From assembly GCA_963749825.1 (NCBI GenBank), contig CAVVOI010000013.1:248001-312000 (forward strand): 64,000 nt of DNA, given 5' to 3'. Below, in pieces: positions 34,409-43,460 of the stretch. Within the stretch, counting starts at the first letter, position 1, and every line of letters begins with the position of its first letter. The position numbers were made by a program, and so were the translations under genes. Below the pieces are notes generated by a model. The model worked only from the letters and a program-made list of their open reading frames with translations. It did not search any database and was not told the DNA's origin. The stretch is from UBA11865 sp963749825. Its GTDB lineage: Bacteria > Chloroflexota > Anaerolineae > Promineifilales > Promineifilaceae.

Positions 34409-34808
34409 CCCTTAATTCTACCTGCCTAAGGTCTATTTTGAAAAAGTGTACCAGGAACATTTCTCATTCAAGTAGGAGCGAGACAATTCTGGATTCGTGA
34501 AGAAGCATCGATTAGGTAGCCTCGTACAACCAAAAATGCTGAAAATAAAATCGCTGCCGAAATATTTGCCCTATCAACCGTCCTGGGTTATCCTGGTTAT
34601 ATGGGTAATGGTTTCTTAGGCGGCAACCGGCCGACGCGATTTCAATTATTAGCTTCTAATTCAAGGGGGATAGGTTAAACGCGCCTGGAATTCTTTTTTT
34701 ATGTAAAGTAAGATTGAAGATTCAAGAATTAAAGCCGAGGCGCGACCCGCCTCGGCTTTTTTTGTGCCTGCTGCTGTGAAAAGATGCCGGCAATAACAAG
34801 AGTGAATT
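34409..34808 (+). promoter_or_regulatory. ABC-F leader region with attenuator-like structures
   Basis: No gene is visible in these 400 bp. The distinctive parts are a 19-nt motif AAGGGGGATAGGTTAAACG (34663-34681), found again with two mismatches at 43376-43394. Next come a 7-bp stem AATTCTT/AAGAATT (34689-34695 with 34724-34730) enclosing a minimal ATG-TAA start-stop ORF (34701-34706), and then the terminator at 34731-34763. The arrangement resembles a transcription attenuator. The promoter is not clear. Confidence 0.5.
34731..34763 (+). terminator. Intrinsic terminator inside the ABC-F leader
   Basis: AAAGCCGAGG (34731-34740) pairs with CCTCGGCTTT (34750-34759), followed by a run of seven Ts. 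It is 45 bp ahead of the ABC-F start and downstream of no other plus-strand gene. Confidence 0.85.
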
Positions 34809-36443
34809 ATGGCAGAAGTAATTACAAATCTGGATAAAGTAGCAGTCTCCCTGGCTGGCAAGCCGATCTTAACCGGTGTTGATTGGGAATTACAATTGGG
34901 ACAAAAAGTGGGGCTGGTCGGGGCTAATGGGGCTGGGAAATCGACCCTGCTCAAGGCCATCATGGGCGAGGTCCCGATCGACGACGGCAATATCTACCGC
35001 CAACCAGGTCTGACGGCCGCTTTTCTAAAACAAGAGCCCGACCTGGACAACGACCTCTCTGTTTGGGATATCGCCAGCAGGGCCGTACCGGAGATCCTTG
35101 AGACTGAAAAGAAGTTGGCCGATTTGGAAAGCTACATGGGCGATCCGGCAGTTTATGGCGATGCGACCTCCTTGGAAAAGGTCCTGGTCAGGCACGAGCG
35201 TTTGTTGGCGACCTACGATAGGTTAGAAGGCTCAAGGTACAATGCCCGGATAGAAGCGGCGCTCAGCAGGTTGGGCGTGGAGGAAGCATCCTGGCACCGG
35301 CCGGCCAGGCAACTGAGCGGTGGTCAAAAGAAATTGGTATTGTTGGCAAGCCTGGCAGTGCAGCAGCCGAAGCTGTTATTGCTGGACGAACCAGATAATC
35401 ACCTGGATTTAGCTTCAAAACGTTATCTGGAACGCTTCATCACCGCCTATAAGGGTTGCGTGGTGATTATCAGCCATGACCGTTACTTGCTGGATGAAGT
35501 AGCTACCCATATCGTCGAATTAGAGAACGGCCGGATTACGATCTATCATGGCAATTATTCCGCCTATAGCGCAGAGCGGGAACTTCTAAGGCTAAGACAG
35601 CAACAACTCTATGCTGCCCAACAAAAGGAAATCGCTCGCATTGAAGCTGCCATCGACCGTTTTGAAAAGTGGGCTTCGATGGTTGTCGATGTCCGGCACA
35701 TCCGCCAGGCCCGAAGCCGGCGAAAGATGCTGGACAAGATGGACAAGATAGAGAAGGTGGCCGAAGAGAGACGAATGTCCTTGGACCTGGCCGGCTGGCG
35801 GGGCAGCAAAAAAGTAATAGAGTTGGAAAATGTGAGCAAACAATTTGAAGACGGCACAGTTCTTTGGAGCGGGCTCAATCAAATTATATGGCACGGCGAA
35901 CATGTTGGCCTGGTAGGGCCCAATGGCGCAGGTAAATCGATGTTGCTCAGGCAGTTGCTGCAGCCCGAAGATGTCAGTGGCGGCCGGATCAAGCTTGGGC
36001 CAAGCAGCCAAATTGGCTATTATGACCAGGAACATGAAAATCTGGATTACGGTAAAAGCCCTATTGACGAGATTCGATTGGCAGCCCCAATCAGTCAAGA
36101 ATCGGCCGTGGCTTTCCTGAACCGTTTCTTGTTTACCTACGAACAGATGCAAGGGCGGGTAGGTGATCTGAGCGGTGGTGAGCGCAGCCGGCTGCAATTA
36201 GCAAAACTGGTTTTATCACGACCCAATCTCTTATTACTGGACGAACCAACCAATAACCTCGATATCACTTCCATCGAAGTCTTGGAAGAGACATTGGATG
36301 AATTTGTCGGCACAGTGCTGGTCGTCTCCCACGACCGGTATTTCTTGGATCGTGTCGTCGACCGGGTGATCGAGTTGAAGGACGGTCGTCTGGCCGAGTT
36401 CACCGGCGGTTATACTGATTATCTGGCGGAAATTGAGACTTAA
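34809..36443 (+). CDS. ABC-F family ATPase (translation factor/ribosome-protection type)
   Basis: 544 residues with two nucleotide-binding domains and no membrane part. NBD1 has Walker A GLVGANGAGKSTLLKA, signature LSGGQKKLVLLASL and Walker B KLLLLDEPDNHLD. NBD2 has GLVGPNGAGKSMLLR, DLSGGERSRLQLAKL and NLLLLDEPTNNLD. Between them a charged helical linker (about residues 240-330, ARSRRKMLDKMDKIEKVAEE) would reach the ribosomal P-site tRNA. ABC-F proteins such as EttA, Uup and antibiotic-resistance members act on ribosomes. The subgroup is not resolved. Its leader contains a terminator hairpin, and its last ~15 codons are duplicated at 39889. Confidence 0.93.
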   Translation: MAEVITNLDKVAVSLAGKPILTGVDWELQLGQKVGLVGANGAGKSTLLKAIMGEVPIDDGNIYRQPGLTAAFLKQEPDLDNDLSVWDIASRAVPEILETEKKLADLESYMGDPAVYGDATSLEKVLVRHERLLATYDRLEGSRYNARIEAALSRLGVEEASWHRPARQLSGGQKKLVLLASLAVQQPKLLLLDEPDNHLDLASKRYLERFITAYKGCVVIISHDRYLLDEVATHIVELENGRITIYHGNYSAYSAERELLRLRQQQLYAAQQKEIARIEAAIDRFEKWASMVVDVRHIRQARSRRKMLDKMDKIEKVAEERRMSLDLAGWRGSKKVIELENVSKQFEDGTVLWSGLNQIIWHGEHVGLVGPNGAGKSMLLRQLLQPEDVSGGRIKLGPSSQIGYYDQEHENLDYGKSPIDEIRLAAPISQESAVAFLNRFLFTYEQMQGRVGDLSGGERSRLQLAKLVLSRPNLLLLDEPTNNLDITSIEVLEETLDEFVGTVLVVSHDRYFLDRVVDRVIELKDGRLAEFTGGYTDYLAEIET

Positions 36444-36494
36444 TAATGTTCGCGATGGTAGGGACGGATCACCTCGACCGGTGCCCCGTTTCAT
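36398..36494. repeat. Direct repeat A: 3' end of the ABC-F gene
   Basis: This segment aligns without gaps to 39889-39985 (offset 3491 bp). Bases 36417-36438 are a 22-nt exact match, and the flanks are ~70% identical. Confidence 0.8.
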
Positions 36495-36519
36495 TCGATT
36501 GCATCCTTATATTTTACGC

Positions 36520-39378
36520 TTAGGATTCTCTAAGAAACGCCGCCTGCCGGGAAACTTGGGGGTCATCGTCTTCTGCAAGCCGATCGTAATGCAAGTTGAA
36601 TCGTTCGAGGGACAGGATATGTAGGCTCCAAATAGCCGTCTCCCGCACAGAAGGGTCGGGGTTGGCCAGCGCCTCTTCGATTGCCGGGACTGCCTCTTTA
36701 ACCTTCAGTTGCGTGGCCGCGTAGATGGCACAGGCTTGTGTCCAGGGTTCGGATCTGACCCCGCCGCTGCCCTCGATCAATGCCAACAATCGATGGTTTC
36801 GATCCGTTTCACCGGTTGTGAAAGGCGAGTCGAATTGTTTGGACAAACCAAGAATTCGTTGGTCGTGATCCAGCCTTGGATCGATTAAGGGAAAAGCCAG
36901 GGTTTTGTGCTCTGATGTAAGATTCACATCCAACATTTCCAGAGCCAGCGCCTTTTCAGATCCGCTGCCGGTATTCAGCTTGAGTTCCGCCCGCAAAACC
37001 GGCCGGGCTTCGTACATGAAGGATAAGAGCCAAAATACTCGCCGCCGCGCACGGTCGATCTCATCATCCAGCGATCGCTGCAATGGCTCTGTAGCCGTTT
37101 CCTCCTCGATATCCTGCCGGATGACAAGTAACTGGTAAGCCTGGCCGGTCTCCCGGCGCAAAGCGGCAGTCAGAACCGGCAGCTCGTCTTGGGATGCCTG
37201 AAATTCGTTGGCCCCGAGCACGGCCAGTATCTGATCTTGAATAGCACTCGAAGGGTGATCCAGGTGGCGATACAGTAAGGCAATGACCGCTTCGCCTTTA
37301 ATCTGACCACAGACCCGCAATAACCTGAGCGTATTATCTGTCGGCAAAGCCATATCAGCGGACAATGCCTTTTTCACGGTCGGCAACACCCCATCACCAT
37401 AAGCCACAAGCGCTTCCATGGCCGCGGAGCGAGTGGCCATATCATCCAAGCTGGCCACAATGGGCGGCAACAGCTCAGGGTGCTTCAGACGGGCAGCGGC
37501 GCAAAGAGCGACAACACGTACCTGTGGGTCAGGATCGCTTAATAAGGGTAAGAGATAGAGATAAAGATCCGGCAATCCGGCATCACCAAGAATCTGGGCC
37601 AGATATAACCGATCGACCGGTTCAGATGAGTTTGCCCAGGCGACTAGTCCATCGCTCATCACCCGTTGTCCAGCCTCGCGTCCATAACGAAGTATTCCCA
37701 CAACAGCGCCTTCTTTTACGGCCGCGTTCATATCATCAAGATAGGGAACAACCTTCTCCTGGATGTTTTCGGGATCAAGGGCGCAAAGCGCCCTCAAGGC
37801 GGCTCCTTTTACCACCGGGGCTTCGCTAGTGGTCGCCAGGGTCTGAACCTGGGGCAGGGCCTCCATCTCTCGTCGCGCTTCAATACGGACCAGGGCCTCG
37901 ACTTGGAGATCGGGTTTATCACTTGCTGCCAGCACGTTCAGGTGATTGGGTAATGACGGATGTTCCGCCCCGGCCAACATGTCCAGGGCCAGGCGCACGT
38001 CGCTTAACCGGTCGCTCTCCAACAAGTGATCGATCACCCCCAAGCTGGAACTGTCTTCCAGGCTGAATTCGGCTGGTTCAAGGGCTCGCCGGCGCAATGT
38101 TTGCAGCAGATTTTCCGCGTAACCCCGGAACATGAGCAGGCCGGAGGCGATCCACAATAACGAAACAGCGAGGGTGAGGATGGCCACATGTACTACAGTT
38201 AAGCCATCGATGGCGAAATAAATCAGGAGAACAACACCGGTCAAGCCCAGGGCCAAGGGGACACCAATGCCCTCAACGCTGGTCTGAACGGCCACTCGTT
38301 CCCGGCCGGGCAAGGCTTGGTAAGCAGCATTGATCGATGACCTGGTGGTACCGTCGGTTAGGGTAATATCCAGCACGCGGGCTGCAAGCACCAACCAGAA
38401 GAACATGGCCGCCTCGGGTCCGGCGACCAAGCCGACGACGACAATGGCGACCAGGATCAGGATATCCAGGCCGGGATTAGCCGCCAGGCCAAAGCGCAAG
38501 CCGAACCGGCTGAGTAAGAATCCGGCCACCAGGGCTACGAAAAGCAGGTCGGTCAGGTTTAGGAGAAAGGTGTAGGTGCCAAAGAACTGGGCCAACGCTT
38601 CTCCGTCGGTAAAGCGAGCCCCGGCCGTGTCCAGAACCATAAAATCCAAGAGTTGGCTGGCCATAGCCGACAACATCTGATAAAGGAAAATAAAAAGGAC
38701 GAATCGTTTAAACAATATCTGACGCAGGGGCGGCGGTGAAATCTGTGGGCCGCCGTCGCCCGCCTGCCTGAGCGCCTGGTGGTAACGTGTATCGGTTAAG
38801 AGAAGAAGGCCCAACATAAAGGCAGCGCTTACAGCCGAGGCCAAGAGTAAGTATTCGGGCGGTCCCAGCAACTGTTGCAAGGGATTTACGATAGCCCCGG
38901 CCACCATGAAACCAACGACAAAACCGGCAACGATGCGGGGAAAGTAACGCTTGATCTGGCGCACATCCAGCAGACGTCCGGCTTGCCCGCCCAGGATAAC
39001 GAAGCCCACCTGTATGATAAGCGAGAAAGCTACCATGGCCGCAAAGGCCAGCCATTCCATCTGAGCAAAGACCAACCCGGCCCAGGCCAAGATTAGGAAT
39101 AGAATGATAAGGGCCTCGGTAACGGTTGAAACCTGGATCAGGGTCCAGCGGCGCTGCACCTCAGCAAAGCCGTAAAACAAGATAGCCCCGAGAACCGCCA
39201 CGACAATGTAAACGTAGGGCAAGGCCTCAGAACCATAGATGGACAAAAGCAAGGAGATCCCGGCAACGATGAGCAGACCAAGGGTAAGTCCCAGGAAGAA
39301 TGACTGGCCGATTAGCAGAATGAGACGCGGCCGGAGGCTGTCTCCCTCGGCTTGAATCGGCGGAGCGGCCGTTGTCAT
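36520..39378 (-). CDS. NTT/MFS-like membrane transporter fused to HEAT repeats
   Basis: 952 residues. The first ~430 residues contain about 12 membrane helices in an arrangement like the ATP/ADP (NTT) translocase or related major-facilitator proteins, with QIKRYFPRIVAGFVVGFMVA and RSSINAAYQALPGRERVAVQ in loop regions. Residues ~450-950 are soluble alpha-helical HEAT-type repeats (HPSLPNHLNVLAASDKPDLQ, DPDPQVRVVALCAAARLKHP, NPDPSVRETAIWSLHIL). Similar NTT-HEAT proteins often carry a C-terminal cyclic-nucleotide domain. Here that domain is a separate gene overlapping the ATG by 4 bp (ATGA), immediately upstream. The substrate is unknown; nucleotide exchange is one possibility. Confidence 0.85.
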   Translation of the reverse strand: MTTAAPPIQAEGDSLRPRLILLIGQSFFLGLTLGLLIVAGISLLLSIYGSEALPYVYIVVAVLGAILFYGFAEVQRRWTLIQVSTVTEALIILFLILAWAGLVFAQMEWLAFAAMVAFSLIIQVGFVILGGQAGRLLDVRQIKRYFPRIVAGFVVGFMVAGAIVNPLQQLLGPPEYLLLASAVSAAFMLGLLLLTDTRYHQALRQAGDGGPQISPPPLRQILFKRFVLFIFLYQMLSAMASQLLDFMVLDTAGARFTDGEALAQFFGTYTFLLNLTDLLFVALVAGFLLSRFGLRFGLAANPGLDILILVAIVVVGLVAGPEAAMFFWLVLAARVLDITLTDGTTRSSINAAYQALPGRERVAVQTSVEGIGVPLALGLTGVVLLIYFAIDGLTVVHVAILTLAVSLLWIASGLLMFRGYAENLLQTLRRRALEPAEFSLEDSSSLGVIDHLLESDRLSDVRLALDMLAGAEHPSLPNHLNVLAASDKPDLQVEALVRIEARREMEALPQVQTLATTSEAPVVKGAALRALCALDPENIQEKVVPYLDDMNAAVKEGAVVGILRYGREAGQRVMSDGLVAWANSSEPVDRLYLAQILGDAGLPDLYLYLLPLLSDPDPQVRVVALCAAARLKHPELLPPIVASLDDMATRSAAMEALVAYGDGVLPTVKKALSADMALPTDNTLRLLRVCGQIKGEAVIALLYRHLDHPSSAIQDQILAVLGANEFQASQDELPVLTAALRRETGQAYQLLVIRQDIEEETATEPLQRSLDDEIDRARRRVFWLLSFMYEARPVLRAELKLNTGSGSEKALALEMLDVNLTSEHKTLAFPLIDPRLDHDQRILGLSKQFDSPFTTGETDRNHRLLALIEGSGGVRSEPWTQACAIYAATQLKVKEAVPAIEEALANPDPSVRETAIWSLHILSLERFNLHYDRLAEDDDPQVSRQAAFLRES

Positions 39379-39818
39379 GGATTCTTCCCGGCTATGTCGG
39401 TGATGGTTCGCCCTTGCTCGCGAACCCGACGGGTCAGTGTCCTGACGATGGCTCGAGCGATCTCTGGCCGATCGGCCATCACCTCATCGAAGGGTTCCTT
39501 ATCGATCCGGAAAAGGAAGACATCGTCCACAGCGCTGACAGAGGCCGCTCTTGGCCCTGGGTCGAGGATGGCCAATTCGCCTACGGTCATTCCCGGTCCG
39601 AGACTAATGATGGTCTCCTCGCCACTGTAGGCGCGCACCTCACCCTGAATAACCAGGTACATGCAGTTGCCGGGTTCTCCTTCATGAATAAACACCTCTC
39701 CAGGCATCAATTCAACCTCTTCCACTATCCGGGCGACTGAAGCCAGGACATAGTCAGGCGTATCGCCGAAGATGTCAATTGACTTTAGCAGCGCAACACG
39801 CTCGATTGTCAGCAGCAT
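39375..39818 (-). CDS. Cyclic nucleotide-binding domain protein
   Basis: 147 residues forming one cNMP-binding (CAP-like) barrel: ALLKSIDIFGDTPDYVLASV, PGEVFIHEGEPGNCMYLVIQ, and VGELAILDPGPRAASVSAVD in the phosphate-binding cassette position. No DNA-binding domain is attached. It is translationally coupled to the NTT-HEAT transporter (ATGA overlap) and has GGAGGG 4 nt before its start, so it probably acts as that transporter's regulatory subunit. Confidence 0.88.
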   Translation of the reverse strand: MLLTIERVALLKSIDIFGDTPDYVLASVARIVEEVELMPGEVFIHEGEPGNCMYLVIQGEVRAYSGEETIISLGPGMTVGELAILDPGPRAASVSAVDDVFLFRIDKEPFDEVMADRPEIARAIVRTLTRRVREQGRTITDIAGKNP

Positions 39819-39888
39819 GGAACCCTCCTGTCTTGGTAGCCAAGTGTATTACTCACTCTCTTTCCACGCAAAAACATACAACAATACA

Positions 39889-39985
39889 GGTCAGCGGCGG
39901 CTAGATTGATTATCTGGCGGAAATTGAGATTCAATAAAGTGCCCAATAGCCGGGACACAGCGCCTCAACCGGCACCCGGTTCAGA
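39889..39985. repeat. Direct repeat B: degenerate copy of the ABC-F 3' end
   Basis: In the frame of the ABC-F tail it reads VSGG, stop, IDYLAEIEIQ, against FTGGYTDYLAEIET in the gene. It is therefore a pseudogene scrap of an ABC-F paralogue or a duplicated 3' end, lying on the far side of the transporter cassette. Confidence 0.75.
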
Positions 39986-40716
39986 TTTTTTGGACTACGC
40001 CGACCAGGTGGATGTGCCGCTCGGCCGGCAGGCGATCATCCAGCCAGCAAGCAAGGCGGTAAAGGGAAGGCGTGAAGGCCAAGTAGGTTGGGTCGGCGAC
40101 GGCATGTAGCTGAGTCAGCTTCATATTCCCTTTCTGGGCCAATCGTTCCAGGTCCGTCCGGCTGTTGGCTCGATAGAAGGCGGGAAAGGCATCGGCCGGG
40201 CTTCGACCGTAGAACTTCGGCAGGATCATGTCCTGGACTTGGCTAAAACGACCGAATAATCGATTCAATCCTGCCAATGGGTGCCGGGTATTGGGGGTGA
40301 TAAAAATAAATACGCCGCCTGGCCGCAGAACCCGGCCCATTTGCCCGAAAGTCATCGGCCGGCTGGCTCAGGTGCTCCAGGATCCAACTGCTGAAGATGA
40401 GGTCAAAACAATTCCCCGAGAAGGGAAGGTTCTGGCTTATCCCGGCTACCCGTGAAAAAGGGGGGCGTTCGCTTGCCAGACGATGCTCCACCAGCGACGG
40501 CCAATCAGGGTCAAGACCAATGACCTGGTCCAGTGGGTGCCCCAACTGTTCAACCAGAGCCGCCGCGACCGCAGCCCAGGTCCAAGATAGAAACTCTTCG
40601 ACTCTAAATTGTCGTGGACCAGATTGGCGTAGAGTTCGGTCGCCGGCTGCCAACCCGGACGTTCCTGGCGATACTGCTCGCGAAGCTCGATTCTGCCGTT
40701 CCAGAGATAGCTTCAT
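39981..40716 (-). pseudogene. Class I SAM-dependent methyltransferase broken by at least four indels
   Basis: Pieces of one methyltransferase appear in different frames. ERPGWQPATELYANLVHDNL comes from the N-terminal part; LDLGCGRGG is motif I. EQLGHPLDQVIGLDPDWPSL and the LPFSGNCFDLIFSSWILEHL segment are motifs II and IV (frame of 40243-40716). MGRVLRPGGVFIFITPNTRH and the C-terminal part follow in the frame of 39981-40355. Each junction needs a one-base correction. No single frame contains motif I and the rest together, so no functional enzyme can be made from this sequence as it stands. Confidence 0.72.
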
Positions 40717-40819
40717 CGTACCTCTATGGTCGAAGATATGGGTATCATCTGTTGTGGCATGATGGATAAAGAAAGGAATTTTTTAAGAACCGCGCCGGCC
40801 GACTAGGCGGCGCTCCGTC

Positions 40820-40950
40820 CTAGCGCTTCATGATCAATTGATCCTGGATGATGTCAGTTATGCCGGTGATGTCGGTGCGCTCTTTCACCTGGAGGGTCGT
40901 CAACTGTTGGGTAGTCTCGCTTGGGACCGGCAAGCACGGGCAGGATGCCA
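40820..40950 (-). pseudogene. Possible C-terminal remnant of an unidentified gene
   Basis: A minus-strand frame ending at 40820 reads ETTQQLTTLQVKERTDITGI and TDIIQDQLIMKR before its stop, which looks coding in composition. There is no start codon or upstream homology; the frame merges into non-coding sequence. The family is not recognised. Confidence 0.25.
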
Positions 40951-40969
40951 ATGTCGTTGTTTTCCTTCC

Positions 40970-43084
40970 TTAATCAGTAGAAGTTTCCTGCTGTTCTTCT
41001 TCGCTGATTTCTTTTCGTAGTTGGCTTAAGGCGTTTTGCATGTTTTGGACCCAGCCCTTGAATTCCCGGCCCAACAAATCTTCCGTCGTATTCACCAGAT
41101 TTCTGATGTTTTTTGGTTTGCGTTTATCTGTAGGCGATAAAGCCTGCCACCACAGTTCTAGATTTAGCAAATCCGTCTCAGCCTGATTGTAGGTGACGAT
41201 CGTCTCCTGGAATTGTTCGCTTAGAAGGTAGGCTGATATTGCAGTTGCCGCGGCCGTGGTTAAAGGCACCCAAAGGGCAGCGCCGATGGCCGCCAGAAAG
41301 GTGCCGAAGCCACCGATGACCAAGATCGCCACCTGGTAATAGCGTAGGCTTGCCTCTTTTTGTCCTGTCCGGCTTTGGTAAAAGGAAATCTGGTCTCCGA
41401 TACGGATGTCTATATATTGTTGGGCTGATAGTGGACTCAGGCCATCATCCTCGCCAGCCGCGCCGTACATCTTTGGCGGGATCGGACCATCATAGACCAG
41501 TAGAGCAGCCTCATTTACTTCGGTTCTCATCAAATTTCGGCTGACATCTTCTACGGTTTTTTCTAGATCGAGGAGTTGCGCCCGGGGTTCATAGAGGGCC
41601 AATACCCGGTAGGCGTAAATCTTGCGTTTTAAGGTCTCGGCGCTGCCGCGCAACAGCAGCCACTTGGTATCCGCTTTACGGCGGCTAAATATGGCCAGGC
41701 CGATTGAGGTGAGGATAGGCAAAACAATGACGGTTATGCGCATAAGGATAAAGCCCGCGCCCTGGAGTGTGGGACCGGTTGTGCTAAACCAGGTCAACAG
41801 AATGGCGGCGAGAGTAGTCAAGAAACCTAACACGAGAATACGCGTCGTATAAGTCTTATATTCATCCCGGTGCCGGATAGAATTCTTGTCATATAGGGCG
41901 AAACGTTCCCAAGCGTGCCTGAGGACATTTTCAGCCCAGGGCGGCGGTAATTCCAGGATGATCCGCTCACGAAGTTCTTCAGCAGTTGCCTGGTCAGCAA
42001 TGAAGACTAACTTACCGTCGACGACGATTTCGGCCATATCGGGGTCGGCAATATAAGGCAAACGCCTGGATTGCCCGCCTTGATCGCTGCCGGCCGGCTT
42101 TTCGCTTGATGCGTCGGAAAGCGCTTTCTGCCGTTCACTATGATGTTTGAAGATCTCGTCTGCTAAGTCGCCTGTACCGAGTAAGATGATAATGGGCCAA
42201 CCCTGACGTACAGAGTAGAGAACTTCTTTTTTTGATAAATCATCCGATTTACCGCCAGCCAATACGGTCACGGCCGGTAAACGCTTGACCATCGCTGCGG
42301 GTCGTGTTTGCTCCTCAACCGCGACTCTCTCAGGCATCTCTATATCAGCCTGTTCTTCCTCGACATCATTTCCTGTATCATCGCCATTTTCTGTACCGGC
42401 CTCGATGCTTTCGACATCACCGTTATCCTCAGCCATGTCGCTACTCTCAGGTTCGATGCCAGTATCATCGGTGCCGGCCGGCTCAACGTCATTTTCTTGA
42501 CCTGCTTCCGAATCTGCCCTGGCTATCGTTTTTTCTTCCTGTGGGGGTTGGCTTTTTTCGGGCATCGTCGCAGATGCGCCAGAGGTTACGGCCGCACCCA
42601 GGTCAACCATGAATTTGGCCGAATCTAACCAGTCATCTCCTTCGATCAATACAAAGTGTGAATGATTTGGATTTAAAGCAAGTAATTCGGATGCCTGGTT
42701 CCCATTAGCCTGTCCAGTATAAGAGACTTTTCCCGCCGGAGCTACGCCTAATAAAGGCGTCTTTCGTTCGCGATCGGCCACCCCCCGGCCGATCAAGTCA
42801 TTGACGCCCCCGGAAATTCCGGAATCGATGATGAGTGCTCTTTTGCTTACGGCTGCCCGGGCGATGCCGCGACTGAAAAGTTGCTCCAAGCGTAGTGCTG
42901 TGTCCTTTTTCCACGCTTCTCTCGTTCCGGTGACCAGGATTAACGCTTCGACTCCTTCCAACTGAAGCGCCTTCAGGACTTCACTTTGTTGGTCTTCAGG
43001 CGAAAAGGTCACGATTTTCGCCCAGTTCCTGTTTTCGAAGATTACTTCCCCAGTGGAAACAGCGTTGTTTACTTTATCATCCAC
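40970..43084 (-). CDS. TRPM-type SLOG (LSDAT) protein fused to DUF4231/SLATT membrane domain
   Basis: 704 residues, GTG start with AGGAGGT 5 nt upstream. Residues ~35-170 and ~270-330 form a split LSDAT/SLOG Rossmann-like domain (ALIIDSGISGGVNDLIGRGV, TPLLGVAPAG, HSHFVLIEGD, VTVLAGGKSDDLSKKE, WPIIILLGTGDLADEI). It is interrupted by a ~95-residue Asp/Glu-rich linker. After residue ~420 come two pairs of membrane helices (RILVLGFLTTLAAILLTW, MRITVIVLPILTSIGLAIF, YYQVAILVIGGFGTFLAAIG, LTTAAATAISAYLLSEQF) of the SLATT/DUF4231 type. SLOG domains are proposed to sense nucleotide-derived ligands and SLATT domains to act as membrane effectors. No nucleotidyltransferase is nearby. Confidence 0.82.
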   Translation of the reverse strand: MDDKVNNAVSTGEVIFENRNWAKIVTFSPEDQQSEVLKALQLEGVEALILVTGTREAWKKDTALRLEQLFSRGIARAAVSKRALIIDSGISGGVNDLIGRGVADRERKTPLLGVAPAGKVSYTGQANGNQASELLALNPNHSHFVLIEGDDWLDSAKFMVDLGAAVTSGASATMPEKSQPPQEEKTIARADSEAGQENDVEPAGTDDTGIEPESSDMAEDNGDVESIEAGTENGDDTGNDVEEEQADIEMPERVAVEEQTRPAAMVKRLPAVTVLAGGKSDDLSKKEVLYSVRQGWPIIILLGTGDLADEIFKHHSERQKALSDASSEKPAGSDQGGQSRRLPYIADPDMAEIVVDGKLVFIADQATAEELRERIILELPPPWAENVLRHAWERFALYDKNSIRHRDEYKTYTTRILVLGFLTTLAAILLTWFSTTGPTLQGAGFILMRITVIVLPILTSIGLAIFSRRKADTKWLLLRGSAETLKRKIYAYRVLALYEPRAQLLDLEKTVEDVSRNLMRTEVNEAALLVYDGPIPPKMYGAAGEDDGLSPLSAQQYIDIRIGDQISFYQSRTGQKEASLRYYQVAILVIGGFGTFLAAIGAALWVPLTTAAATAISAYLLSEQFQETIVTYNQAETDLLNLELWWQALSPTDKRKPKNIRNLVNTTEDLLGREFKGWVQNMQNALSQLRKEISEEEQQETSTD

Positions 43085-43460
43085 TCAGTACCTCCTGAAA
43101 AACCGGTTACAGTTTGCCGGTAGAATTTCAATTAAGAGGGATAACGTTCGTAATAGTGCTAAGGGCTAAATGATCGATAATCTCTTTGCAGGGAGCCGGT
43201 AGCATCTTGGAAGTCACCCAAAACATTATACACCAATATGCGCCCTGATCTTCGAACCAGTCCAGCGACTTTATCTTGTTGATCTCATCCGGTTATTGGA
43301 GCAAAGTCGGTCAAATCGATTATTCCGAGATTGCTGTTTTCGGATTGGCAAAACGAATGGTTCCCCATTTTTCTTAAGGGGGATAGTGTAAACGGTGAAA
43401 AGTGGCAGCCTGTAAGATAAACTTACCGAGATCTATCTGTAGATATTATTTGGAGTTTTG
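43085..43460 (+). other. Intergenic region with shared motif and small inverted repeats
   Basis: No gene is seen. It holds AAGGGGGATAGTGTAAACG (43376-43394, see 34663), an inverted repeat GTAAG/CTTAC (43412-43426), a second inverted repeat ATCTA/TAGAT (43431-43444) and a GGAG ribosome site ahead of 43461. Promoter elements are not clear. Confidence 0.45.

Noticed and set aside
40839..41020. 60-codon plus-strand frame between the methyltransferase and SLOG genes
   Set aside because: The minus-strand reading looks more coding-like, and the plus frame has no ribosome site.
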